DNA of 64,000 bases from Stomorhina lunata (GCA_933228675.1 OW121743.1:59700081-59764080); one strand, 5' to 3'; positions 40,226 to 51,062 are shown, counted from the stretch's first letter. A program made the numbers and translations. The notes: generated by a model not told the origin, from the letters alone.

Positions 40226-41390
40226 AACTCATGAAAATATTTTTGTGGCAAAAGTTAAAAATAAAATTTACACCAAAAATAAAAAAAATTCTTGGCTCCT
40301 ATTTCAACAATAAAAGGACTTAAATGTATAGAAATTGTATAGAAATTTTTTTGGCAACCAGACAAAATAAGAAAATAAACATGAGCAGACAAAACAAATG
40401 TGAAAAATAAGCAAAGGTCAATGAATTCGATTAAAAATACTAATTTGAAAAAAGTTCAAAAAATAATACAAAAAAGTGTTTATAATTACATTACAATAAA
40501 ATTGGAAAAGGACTTTTTTCCAATATAAAAAGGATTAGTTCCAAATATGCTAAAAATTCTAAAATTTTATTCGTATCAACTTTTTATACAATTTTAAATC
40601 TGTTTTTTTAATTTATTTCATTTCTTTCGAAATCAAATATTGGAAATATTTTAAAATAAAATTTTCCACAGAAATTAAAGACGACCATCCCAATCAAGTT
40701 TAAATTTCACACTCACGTCATTCCACTTATACTCTGGCAATTGTAGTTCAATTCTATTTTTTTTTTTAACTTTTGAAGGTGAATTTCTGTTTATTTTTGT
40801 CTGTCTATTCGTCTGTTCAACTGACAGATAATTTCAAGTTCCTCTGCAAAAATAAGCAAAAAAAATATTGAAAAAATCTTTCATATAAAACAGCCGGCAT
40901 GTACCTGATACTAAAGTAAAACCCTACCAATCCAATACTGACAATAAAGCCCCTACTACCCTGCAACCCAAACAACATCCGAATAGAACAAAAATTGTGA
41001 TAAAATTATTTAACTGGAAAAATGTAGCAAAACTACAAAAATAAACAACAAAAAAAAGTATTACAAAAATAGCAAAAAGTGAGTGGCAGAGGCAGCAGCA
41101 TCTCATATCTTAGTTGCCACAACATCGTCGGCAACATCATCATTATTCTCAACACGAAATTGGTATCATGTTTAAGCAGCTAAAACAACAAAGGAATCCA
41201 CTTATTCATCTCATACTTCCAATATCTATTTAAATCCAATAAACACAATATTTTTAAAGAAAAACCAAATTTGACATAAAGATGAGTATTATTATCTGTT
41301 TTACACTAGATTAAATTTTAAACAAAATTTTGAAGAATTTTATTTTATTGTTTATAAACATTTTTAATTTTGTTATACAGAAAGTTATCG
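40225..41390. other. Unique spacer, no gene seen
   Basis: AT-rich non-repetitive DNA. The - strand open frame at 40,924-41,106 is Cys/Phe-rich and hydrophobic without recognisable homology. No mobile element is seen. Confidence 0.5.
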
Positions 41391-43070
41391 AAGTTATATT
41401 AAAAGTTGCTTAAAATCTGATCTTTTTTAGTCAACATTTTCGATCTAAATGTTGCTCAAAGTCTATGAAACATTTCCAGTGAAATGTTTCTCTGAGTCTA
41501 GCAACATTTTCAATAAAATGTTGCTCTGATTCCAAACAACATTTGTTTTGATATGTTAACTTCAATCAAGGCAAAAATTTCTAGTGAAATAATTCTCTGA
41601 GCTTAGGTCACTTTTTTATTGAAAAGTTGTGATCCAGTCAGTGCAACTTTTCTAATGAAATATTTCAGTCTAGCAACATTTTTACTGAAAATCGTATCTT
41701 ATTTGCTCAACATTTTCGGTTTAAATGTCGCTCTGATGCTAGACAACATTTTTAGTGAAATGTTGCTCTGATGCTAGGCAACATTTCTAGTGAAATATTT
41801 CAGTCTAGCTATATTTTTACTAAAAATCTTATCTTATTTGCTCAACATTTTCGGTTTAAATATTGCTCTGATTCTAGGTAACATTTCTTGTAAAATGTTG
41901 CTCTGATGCTAGACAACATTTCTTGTAAAATGTTGCTCTGATGCTAGGCAACATTTCTAATATAATGTTGCTCTGACAGCAACTTTTCTATTGAAATATT
42001 TCAGTCTAAATGTTGCTCTGATTCTAGGCAACATTTCTTGTAAAATGTTGCTCTGATGATAGGTAACATTTCAGTAAAATGTTGCTCTGATAGCAACTTT
42101 TCTAGTGAAATATTTCAGTCTAGCAACATTTTTACTGAATATCTTATATTATTTGATCAACATTTTCCGTTTAAATGTTGCTCTGATTCTAGACAACATT
42201 TCTTGTAAAATGTTGTTCTAATGCTAGGCAACATTTCTAGTAAAATGTTGCTCTGAGTGCAACTTTTATAGTAAAATATTTCAGTCTAGAAACATTTTTA
42301 CTGAAAATCTTATCTTATTTGCTCAACATTTTCGGTTTAAATGTTGCTCTGATTCTAGGCAACATTTCTTGTAAAATGTTGCTCTGATGATAGGCAACAT
42401 TTCAGTAAAATGTTGCTCTGACAGCAAATTTTCTAGTGAAATATTTCAGTCTAGCAACATTTTTACTAAAAATCTTAGATTATTTGCTCAACATTTTCCG
42501 TTTAAATGTTGCTTTGATTCTAGGCAACATGTCTTGTAAAATGTTGCTCTGATGCATGTAAAATGTTGCTCTGACTACAACTTTTATAGTGAAATATTTA
42601 AGTCTAGCAAAATTTTTACTAAAAATCTTATCTTATTTGCTTAACATTTCTTGTAAAATGTTGCCCTGATGCTAGGCAACATTTCTAGTAAAATGTTGCT
42701 CTGAGGGCAACTTTTCTAGTAAAATATTTCAGTCTAGCAACATTTTTACTGGAAATCTTATCTTATTTGCTCAACATTTTCGGTTTAAATGTTGCTCTGA
42801 TTCAAGGCGACATTTCTTGTAAAATGTTGCTCTGACTACAACTTTTCTAGTGAAATATTTCAGTCTTGCAACATTTTTACTGGAAATCTTATCTTATTTG
42901 CTTAACATTTTCGGTTTAAATGTTGCTCTGATTCTAGGCAACATTTCTTGTAAAATATTGCTCTGATGCTAGGCAACATTTCTAGTGAAATGTTGCTCTG
43001 ACTGCAACTTTTCTAGTGAAATATTTCAGTTTAGCAACATTTTTACTGAAAATCTTATCTTATTTGCTCA
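41390..43070. repeat. GCAACAT-type satellite block 12, ~130-165-bp higher-order repeat
   Basis: The phrase GAAATATTTCAGTCTAGCAA followed by TTGCTCAACATTTTCGGTTT recurs about ten times (near 41,663, 41,790, 42,110, 42,275, 42,440, 42,595, 42,725, 42,855 and 43,018), with ATGTTGCTCTGATGCTAGGC between. The last unit is cut within CTCAACATTTTTCG, where the 31-bp array begins. Confidence 0.85.
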
Positions 43071-43074
43071 ACAT

Positions 43075-44155
43075 TTTTCGTTAAAAAATTTTTCTATAGA
43101 AAATTTTTCGTTAAAAAAATTTTTTTATAGAAAATTTTTCGTTAAAAAAATTTTTCTATAGAAAATTTTTCGTTAAAAAAATTTTTCTATAGAAAATTTT
43201 TCGTTAAAAAAATTTTTCTATAGAAAATTTTTCGTTAAAAAAATTTTTCTATAGAAAATTTTTCGTTAAAAAAATTTTTCTATAGAAAATTTTTCGTTAA
43301 AAAAATTTTTCTATAGAAAATTTTTCGTTAAAAAAATTTTTCTATAGAAAATTTTTCGTTAAAAAAATTTTTCTATAGAAAATTTTTCGTTAAAAAAATT
43401 TTTCTATAGAAAATTTTTCGTTAAAAAAATTTTTCTATAGAAAATTTTTCGTTAAAAAAATTTTTCTATAGAAAATTTTTCGTTAAAAAAATTTTTCTAT
43501 AGAAAATTTTTCGTTAAAAAAATTTTTCTATAGAAAATTTTTCGTTAAAAAAATTTTTCTATAGAAAATTTTTCGTTAAAAAAATTTTTCTATAGAAAAT
43601 TTTTCGTTAAAAAAATTTTTCTATAGAAAATTTATCGTTAAAAAAATTTTTCTATAGAAAATTTTTCGTTAAAAAAATTTTTCTATAGAAAATTTTTCGT
43701 TAAAAAAATTTTTCTATAGAAAATTTTTCGTTAAAAAAATTTTTCTATAGAAAATTTTTCGTTAAAAAAATTTTTCTATAGAAAATTTTTCGTTAAAAAA
43801 ATTTTTCTATAGAAAATTTTTCGTTAAAAAAATTTTTCTATAGAAAATTTTTCGTTAAAAAAATTTTTCTATAGAAAATTTTTCGTTAAAAAAATTTTTC
43901 TATAGAAAATTTTTCGTTAAAAAAATTTTTCTATAGAAAATTTTTCGTTAAAAAAATTTTTCTATAGAAAATTTTTCGTTAAAAAAATTTTTCTATAGAA
44001 AATTTTTCGTTAAAAAAATTTTTCTATAGAAAATTTTTCGTTAAAAAAATTTTTCTATAGAAAATTTTTCGTTAAAAAAATTTTTCTATAGAAAATTTTT
44101 CGTTAAAAAAATTTTTCTATAGAAAATTTTTCGTTAAAAAAATTTTTCTATAGAA
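43075..44155. repeat. 31-bp satellite, nearly uniform array of about 35 units
   Basis: The unit GTTAAAAAAATTTTTCTATA plus GAAAATTTTTC repeats with a 31-bp period. From about 43,141 to 44,155 I see essentially one substitution (A at 43,634), so this is the youngest-looking array in the window. It is a sister of the arrays at 18.3, 52.9 and 54.1 kb (shared TTTTTCTATAGAAAA). The right end is fused to LINE sequence with no spacer. Confidence 0.95.
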
Positions 44156-44156
44156 A

Positions 44157-45413
44157 ATGACCCTGGATTGGGTGTCTAAAGCGTCTATTGCACTCTATTC
44201 CTGCAGAGGGGCCATTGGCAAAACCTGGGGGCTTAATCCCATCAACACTGCCTGGTTCTTCGACATGGTGGTTAAGCCTATATTAATCTATGGTGCGCTG
44301 ATCTGGTGGCCTGCACTCACTAAGGCAAACCAGAGGGACTATTTTAACAAAAATTTAAGATCTTTCGCTCTAATGATTTCCGGTGCCTTAAGACTACTCC
44401 ATCTAAGGCGCTCTTCACTAGGCTCAACTGGCTCCCGGTCGAACTAATGGCAATGCAAATTGCTCTTTACTCGGCTGTCCGTCTGAGCACAATTGGAACC
44501 TGGTCCCACTCACAAACCGGACATTCCACTATCCTGGACAAAATCACAAATATCCCTGACCATATAAATTACTGCATATCCACTCTTATCTTCGACAAAT
44601 CTTTCACTGTGACAATCTGTCTGGAGGTTTACACTGATGGATCGAAGTCAAAGATAGGCGTAGGGGGGCTTCTTCATCCCACTTCTAGGGAAGGAAATTT
44701 GCTTTAGGCTCCCTGATCAATGTAGTGTCCTACAATCCGAGATATCGGTTGAGATACCACATAGTATACGACAGGGATATTCGTGTCTGTATCGACAGTC
44801 AAGCTGCAATAAAATCCCTATCTAATGTCAATACGTCATCTGCCATCTCTTAACGAGATGACGATACATTGCAAGATCGAACTCTTCTGGGTACCCGGGC
44901 ACAACAACATACCTGGTAACTCCACCGCGGACAAACTTACTAAATCCGGTGCTGCTCTGAGTCAGGACAACATCGACCATAGCTTACCGCTATCCGCCTG
45001 CAAATCAATAATTAGGCAATTACTTTTCGCGTCAGCGCAGAGCGAGTGGTCTTCGGAAACCACTTGCTTCATATCTAGGCGGGCCTAGGTGGGCCTACAA
45101 CACTAAACGTTCAAACATCTTGGTAACTTTACCCCGTCACAGACTCCGCAACCTTATCTCAACCCTAACAGGTCATTGCGTTTTTGGCATACATGCCAGA
45201 AGACTTAATCTTCAATTCTATGACTACTGTCGTAGTTGTCATAACATAGAAGAGGAGGAGACAGTGACTCATCTTCTATGTCACTGCCCCGCCCTCTCGA
45301 CTTCAAGGGCTCTCAATCTGGGGGCACCTTTTCTGCATGATTTATCGGATCTAGCGAGTATTAACATTCGTAAAATCGACTCATTTATCAGGGCTTCAGG
45401 ATGGCTTGATTAG
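44157..45413 (+). pseudogene. LOA-like non-LTR retrotransposon ORF2, 5'-truncated and frameshifted
   Basis: This is a remnant of the polyprotein that copies LINE RNA at the chromosomal target. The order visible is the end of the reverse transcriptase region (VVKPILIYGALIWWPAL), then RNase H, then a C-terminal zinc-binding tail. RNase H residues are visible as VYTDGSK, LQSEIS, CIDSQAAIKSL and WVPGHNNIPGN..AD, i.e. the D-E-D-D acidic set. The tail has C-x2-C, then H-x4-C in HLLCHC. It is broken: a one-base loss near 44,392 shifts the frame, another shift lies near 44,690, and further breaks near 44,840 and 45,090 separate the pieces 44,157-44,447, 44,447-44,707, 44,825-45,088 and 45,120-45,413. 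The 5' end, including the endonuclease and RT catalytic core, is missing. RNase H plus this tail is typical of the LOA/I-type lineages. LOA is my best guess. Confidence 0.85.
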
Positions 45414-45540
45414 CCTCTCATTGATAACCTGGAGTAATTATTTTTCTTCTTTTCTTCCAGTCTATCCCTTGCAGGTAACACAAAGGGACCGCTTTTTAGG
45501 ACCCAAGTGACGCTGACCTACATCGGCTGCCTAACCTAGG
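45414..45540 (+). mobile_element. 3' untranslated tail of the LOA-like element
   Basis: The sequence after the ORF (GTAACACAAAGGGACC, then AAGTGACGCTGACCTACATC and a final GCCTAACCTAGG) is GC-richer than its surroundings and resembles the short CCTAACC-ended 3' tails of LOA-group elements. The exact end is uncertain, and no target duplication can be tested because the 5' end is lost. Confidence 0.5.
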
Positions 45541-46325
45541 GTTTGATGATTTGAGAATAACCTTTATTCTCAATTTGAGAAACTATCATTTTTCAAACGT
45601 TTATTCTCAAATGAACCCTCATTTGAAAATTAATGTGAATCTCAAACATCTGTTCTGGTTTGAAAAAAACGTTTGATATCAAATGTAAAAGTCATCATAT
45701 TTCAAATGTTTGACATTGTTCTTACTGGGGTGATCCATTAAATGTTAATTTGTTTAGATTCAGTTCAAATTTCCTTAATTTAATAAGATTCTGACTGTTC
45801 ATTTTTCCAATCGGAAGTTCCAATAAAGGAACCGTCACCTATTGCTACTTCCTATTGCTAAAGTAAACAATTAATATATCCTTTAGAAGAGAAAAGAGAA
45901 ACTGCACAAAACTAATTAGAAGGAACCAAACAAAAAAATTAAGAAAATAAAAACTAGCAACGAAATGTACACACACAATAAATTGCAACAAAAACACTTT
46001 CCCCTTCAGCAACAACAACAACAAAGCAAACAAGTAAACACAAATGCACAACAACGATAAAAACAAAGCAAATAAAAACACACACACACAAATACAAATT
46101 GAAGTTTTTTGTGCAAAAAAAAATAAAAGCAATGAGAATAATTTTGTGTACAAAAATAAAAGAAAGAAGGGGGGGGATAAAGTAACAGAAGTAGAAAAAT
46201 AAAAGAGAATTACTGAAAAGTTCATTTCAGTTAATTTGCATGCAAGTTTGTTTGTTTGTATGTAGGTTGTTGTTGTTGTACACAGGAAGTTGTTGTAAAG
46301 TGGCAGCTAGAATTATTAAAAAAAA
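45541..46325. other. Unique spacer, no gene seen
   Basis: The first ~180 bp hold short inverted words around TTTGAGAATAA and CAAACGTTTGA that may be a MITE relic, but no clear ends were found. The - strand frame at 45,845-46,225 is a Phe/Leu/Cys-rich low-complexity reading with no recognisable domain. Confidence 0.4.
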
Positions 46326-46439
46326 AACAAGTAAGAAAGTGCTATAGCCGGTCAAGACCGACCATATGGTACAATTCACCACTAAGGTCAAAGTTGTTCA
46401 TTTTCCTGTATAAAGACAAATTTTTGCAAAATTTGGAAC

Positions 46440-47566
46440 AAGTCTAGATCAGGTGATAGGGACTCTGATAGGGACTAGTTTTGTTTGAAACCCTTTTTAT
46501 GGGCAAGAAACTTTTGGTTTGGGAGATATAGTGCTTTAAAGTTCCGAAATATAAGTAGGTATATCTCTCTTAATGTAGGACCGATTGCAACAATATGTAT
46601 GTCATGTGAAAGTGCAACGAAATATCTTTCAGATAAGATAATTTGTTTTACCATTTATTAACCCATTAAGGAACTATCAAGAAAAATATTAATTTTTGCC
46701 TTAGTTTTTTAGCAAAAATGTCAATATCTCGAAAAATGGTCGATATAACGTAATCCAATGATATATGGATTTAAGTAGTCAACCTTTTAGGCTTTCATCT
46801 GATACTTATAGTTGGCTCTTACCTCTTAAGATAACAAAGATATTAAGGTTCAAAGTTGATTTTTTTATCTTTCATTTTTAAAGTCTAGTTTAATTAATGC
46901 ATTAAGGAACTATTAACAAAAATATTAAAATATAAAATTTATTTCAAAAAAATCGCGCGATTTTTTTGAAATAATTTTTCAAAATAAATTTTTATTTAAC
47001 TTTATCCATTAATGTTAAAAAAAACTCTTAAAATTGAAAGTTCTTTATGGGCTATAAAAATGTTGAAAATCGATGCAGTTCAATTAAACAAGACTTTAAA
47101 AATGAAAGATAAAAAAATCAACTTTAAACCCCAATATCTTTGTTATCTTAAAAGATATCAGCTAATTATAAGTATCAGATGAAAGCTTAAAAGGTTGACT
47201 ACTTATGTCTACACATCATTGGATAACGTTATATCGGTCAGTTTTCGAGATATGGACATTTTCGCTAAAAACCCAAGGGTAAAATTTAACATTTATTGAT
47301 TAGTTCCTTAATGGGTTAATGAAAAGTAAAAAAGGCTATACCGTTTAAAAGATATTTTGGAGCACTTTCACATGACATATATATCGCAAGTATCGGTTCA
47401 AAATTAAGAGTAATAAATCGATTTATATTTCGGAACTTCAAAGCACTGTATCTCCTAAACTAAAAGGTTCTTGCCAAAAATTTGTATACTAGTGTTCTTA
47501 AAATTAAAAGTTCTTTATGGGCTATACAAATTTTTAAGATCGATGCGGTTCACCTGAACTAGACTT
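46440..47566. mobile_element. Foldback element with 17-bp termini and ~450-bp inverted arms
   Basis: The ends AAGTCTAGATCAGGTGA (46,440-46,456) and TCACCTGAACTAGACTT (47,550-47,566) are inverted with one mismatch. The whole of roughly 46,440-46,900 pairs with 47,085-47,566 in reverse complement, with scattered mismatches. Paired words include CAAGAAAC/GTTCTTGC, AACCCATTAAGGAACTA and GATAACAAAGATATT. The ~180-bp middle holds a perfect 36-bp palindrome at 46,939-46,974. It interrupts MITE copy A. No protein is encoded, so movement would require an outside transposase. Confidence 0.75.
46939..46974. repeat. Perfect 36-bp palindrome centred on ATCGCGCGAT
   Basis: Every base pairs with its partner about the centre GCGC. 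The arms are TTATTTCAAAAAAAT and its reverse complement. It lies in the loop region of the foldback element. A shorter relative (AAAATCGCGCGATTTTTT) is at about 48,705-48,722. Confidence 0.9.
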
Positions 47567-47789
47567 AAGGCCATAATGCAAATATTTTCTCGAAACTTAT
47601 ATATTTATGCTGTTTCCGTCGAGTGCAAGGCTCAAATGTGGGCCGATTATCTTGAAATTTGGCAAATTGATTACAAAAATTATGTATGCAAAAAATAAAT
47701 TTAAAATTTTGATTATCTTCAGATTTACGAGCGTTTTAGTGATTTTTGTGTCATTTAATGCGTTTTGACAGAAGATTTGGAACAAATGC

Positions 47790-48340
47790 AGTTTATTCAA
47801 GCCGGTCTAAAAAAAGGGCCTGGAATGGGTGCTTTTGAGCAGAAAAAGTAAAATAAAAAAATTGTCGGCGAGGTCTAGTTTTCGAGTTATAAACCTGTAA
47901 AGTTTTCAAAATGTAAGTTATATTTCGTTACTTTAATATAGAAAAGCCCTAACTAATATTTTTCTTACATAACAGGACAGGGAAAATAAACTAAATAAAA
48001 TCTTAAGTTTTGAAGATACAGAAATTTTTTAAACGCAGTTTTTTACTAAATTCTCTGAAGGATTTAATGCCATAATAATGTTGTATGAAATTAAAATATT
48101 TTTATAAAATTATATAATTTAAAGCTTTAAAAAGCAATTTGAATGAAAAACGACTTAGGGCTTTTCTATATTAAAGTAACGATTTGAATGTTTTCAACGT
48201 ATGTGGCTGGTCTAAAAAAAAAAAAAGCTAGAATTGATGATTTTGAACAAAAAATGTTAAATGAAAAATTTTGTTACAAGCCCTAGTTTCCGATTTGTGG
48301 ACTTCCAAAATTTTATATATAAATTTGATGATGTAAGTTG
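47790..48340. repeat. Direct and inverted repeat cluster in the interior of MITE copy A
   Basis: A perfect 27-bp inverted repeat lies at 47,926-47,952 and 48,155-48,181 (core TATAGAAAAGCCCTAA). In addition, about 47,795-47,925 and 48,209-48,335 are diverged direct copies (GGTCTAAAAAAA, TTTTGA.CA.AAAA, CCTAGTTT or TCTAGTTT). This is probably an old transposon relic of unknown family. Confidence 0.6.
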
Positions 48341-48540
48341 ATAAAATGGTAACACCGTTTGCACTTGTTGCATTTTCACTGCGATATGGCAACGTACAAT
48401 CTATTTATGTATTAAAAGTTAAATTAAATTTTCAGTTAGTGCAAAATCGTTTGTTGTGAATTAAAAAAAAAAATGAATATAAAAAACTTAATATAAATAT
48501 ACAATCTTTTTGATCACCAAATTTCCGTCTTGCCAGTTTT

Positions 48541-48641
48541 AATGAATTGGGGCGTAATGCCAAGGCAAGGGGAATACCTTTGTCGAAATGGTCATTCGTT
48601 AAACCTGATAAGACATGATAATTGTGATGGATGCCATTGGT
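48541..48641 (+). pseudogene. Possible Merlin/ISXO2-like transposase zinc-binding fragment
   Basis: An ATG-led reading of 33 residues ends at TAA. Its core is C-R-N-G-H then D-N-C-D-G-C-H-W. From memory, the N-terminal zinc-binding segment of Merlin/ISXO2-type transposases has the pattern C-x2-GH-x-L-x(n)-DG-x2-W-x-C after a short hydrophobic stretch, and this fragment fits it approximately up to the tryptophan. The reading stops just after the W, so the catalytic DDE part is absent here. A GTAAGT follows at the end and a TTGCCAG precedes, so an exon reading is also possible. It lies in the extra DNA inside MITE copy A. Confidence 0.35.
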
Positions 48642-49164
48642 CGTAAGTACTACACAAAAAATATTTTACTACAAAAAAAATATTTTACTACACAAAAAAT
48701 ATAAAATCGCGCGATTTTTTGAAAATAATTTTTAATTTTTATAATGTGGAAACTAGAAATGAAATTAAGCGGCGCAGGCGAAAAATTATTTTAATTTTTT
48801 GGAAAATAATGACAGGAAAATTTGTTTTCTTTGATTTGAAATGTTTTTCTACGGAATATGGTGACACTAGGTCTAAAAGTTTAAATCTGAAAATTTGAGT
48901 CAAATCGGACAACGTTCTATGGGCGCGCATCGAGTCCAAAATTTAAGAACCCATTTGTATGGGAAAAAATGGGTTATTTTTTGTTTTTGCGAAATTTAGA
49001 CCAAAAATGAACAATTTCTACAAGAAAAAATAATAGAATATTAAATAGAACTAACACAGGTTTATTTCAAATCGTGAAAAACGAAAAGTCATGAGGTAAT
49101 TGAAAATTTACTGCAGTTTTGCCCCGAAAATTCATGTCCTTGAAAACGCGCCTAAGGATTAATA

Positions 49165-49465
49165 TTCCGTAGCGAGATTACGAATTATTAAGTAATAATT
49201 AGCGAATTTTAATAAAAAAAATAGTGAAAATAATTGTTTTTGGTAATATTAAGTGTTTTTATTAAAACAAAAAATATGATCATTGATTTGACAGGTTTGT
49301 ATTCGAAAAATGCTAATATACATTCTCTACCAAAAGATTTTGATATGTAGATTATAAATGTAAAACTAACAAATCAATGTTCGTATTTACTTTTTTAATA
49401 AAAACACTTTTTTTATTAAAATTTGCTAATTATTACTTAATATTCCGTGATCTTGCTATGAAAAT
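49165..49465. repeat. Inverted repeat (~100-bp arms) within MITE copy A interior
   Basis: The left arm at about 49,168-49,290 (AAGTAATAATTAGCGAATTT, TTTTTATTAAAA) pairs with about 49,371-49,460 (AAATTTGCTAATTATTACTT, TAATAAAAACAC). It is AT-rich and imperfect, with a loop of about 80-100 bp. Probably another foldback-type relic. Confidence 0.6.
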
Positions 49466-50225
49466 TTTCAGAAAACTCAAGTTTTGACAATGACAGCGGT
49501 GAAGAAAGGGTTAATCTCGTCCAATATTAAAAAACTCTTTAGCATAGGTTTTCCTTAAACGAAGCAATAATAATAATTATCTTTTTTGTTAAAATTGAAT
49601 ACAAGTAAAATTTACCGAGCATTTACTCGAATTTGGCCCAAAAGTTTACATTTTCGCGAAATTCTTCAATGTGAAATCGCTGGTACGGCGAAACGGTTCA
49701 AGATATCGACCTAATTTTTTGTTTGGGTTTAATTCTCCAATTCGTTTTGACACACTGGAAACAAAATTCTAAGTTTGTAATATTTGTTAAACTAAATTTG
49801 AAACTGAACTATTTACTAGTAACAAGCCATTAAATGATAAATCAATCATAAAATAGGGTTAAAATCTTACTTTTTAAGACACAAAATTACTATAGCTATC
49901 AATTCCGGGAAGTGGGACCTATGGGATGTATCATAAATAAAATACCGATTTTGACGAATTTCAATAGACATGGTCCCATTAAAAAATGATCTATGAAAAA
50001 TTTCAATAAATTATCTTTAGAATTGCAACCTGTAGTTTGATCACAAGGTTTACATGGGGGTCCAGCCAGACGGACGGACGGACTGACATCGTTAAATCGA
50101 ATCAGAAAGTGATTCTAAGCCCATTGGTACACAAATAGGTGGTTCTAAGACAAATATTTCTATGCGTTACATACATTAGCACAAACCTATAATACCCTTT
50201 CCACGTATGGTGGTGAAGGGTATAA

Positions 50226-51062
50226 AAAAAAAAACTGAAGGTAAAAACAGCTGGAGGTTTTTTAAGACTTCAAGGAAATCATCTTTAGCCAAGATGAAAA
50301 CACTTCAAGGAAAACCTCTTGTTTAAAAGTTAAAAAGCGAATTTTGTTGGAGTAGGATTTCTCTTATTTTGTTCTTATAAGAAAAATAAAACAAATGAAA
50401 AAAAACAGCAGCAACAACAATAAAAAACCACTTGCTTTACTAGCGGCATTTTCTCTTGTTTTCCTTCACTTCTTCTATATTTTGTTAACTCTTCTTTTGC
50501 GTTTTCTTTTTATAATTTCATATAAGAAAAAAAATATGGGGAGTCAGCACAAAAAAAAAACAAGCAACATCATCATAAAAACATTTTAATAAAATCCCCC
50601 AAACTCTTGGGAAGATAAAGAACAACTTCTTCAAGAGCATGTAAAGGAATTTTATGACACACAAAAAAAAACAACATTTCCATAAAAAACAGAACAAAAC
50701 AGCAACAAACACTTGACAGCGCATTTTTACACGATTTGAAACATTTAGATGGAATAACATGATTATAATGTAATTCTTTGAAGGAAAACACACTCCATGA
50801 TAAATTACAAGATTTGTAAGTTGTAAATTTCTGGTTAGAGGTGTGGGCTTTAGGGAGAAACACTTGTTTTATTTTTCTTTTATTTGCTTGCAACACTTGC
50901 ACTATTTTTAAAACTTCCCAGAATATATCAGCAAATTTTTGCTATAAACATGATTTACAGTCCATTTTAGCTTATTTTTATACAGTCCTTTCTTGTTAAA
51001 TCAACACTTTTTAAAAAAAAATTACAATTTTTGTAATAAATTTATCATTTTTTTCCACTTAC
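50226..51062. other. Unique region; would be intron if the - strand start exon is real
   Basis: AT-rich sequence with CAG/CAA words near 50,405-50,420. Overlapping open frames near 50,395-50,900 on both strands are low-complexity. No second exon is recognised. Confidence 0.4.

Larger units (their letters stand above)
46326..50225 (+). mobile_element. MITE copy A (ACAAGTAAGAAAG...GGTGAAGGGTATAA family) enlarged by nested insertions
   Basis: The left end (ACAAGTAAGAAAGTGCTATA, CGGTCAAGACCG) and right end (TATGGTGGTGAAGGGTATAA) match the complete 800-bp copy at 61,811-62,610. ATACCCTTCACCAC near the left end of that copy is the inverse of GTGGTGAAGGGTAT at the right. Matching internal sequence reappears at 47,580-47,780 and at 49,885-50,225, including the CGGACGGACGGAC run. 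Everything between is inserted or extra: a foldback element (46,440-47,566) and about 2 kb at 47,790-49,880 with several inverted repeats. No intact coding sequence is present. The transposon superfamily is not recognised. Confidence 0.75.

Noticed and set aside
45845..46225. 126-codon open frame on -
   Set aside because: Phe/Leu/Ile/Cys-rich low-complexity translation of an A-rich strand containing CAA and CA runs. No signal peptide plus domain pattern or homology is recognisable.
46326..46360. Helitron 3' hairpin/CTRR end for the ACAAGTAAGAAAG family
   Set aside because: The CGGTC..GACCG hairpin suggested it, but there is no CTRR terminus or TC start, and the inverted ATACCCTTCACCAC ends fit a TIR-type element better.
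50518..50902. Overlapping open frames on - near the candidate first exon
   Set aside because: They are low-complexity, two frames overlap each other, and neither has a recognisable domain or a matching acceptor in the right phase that I could defend as exon 2.
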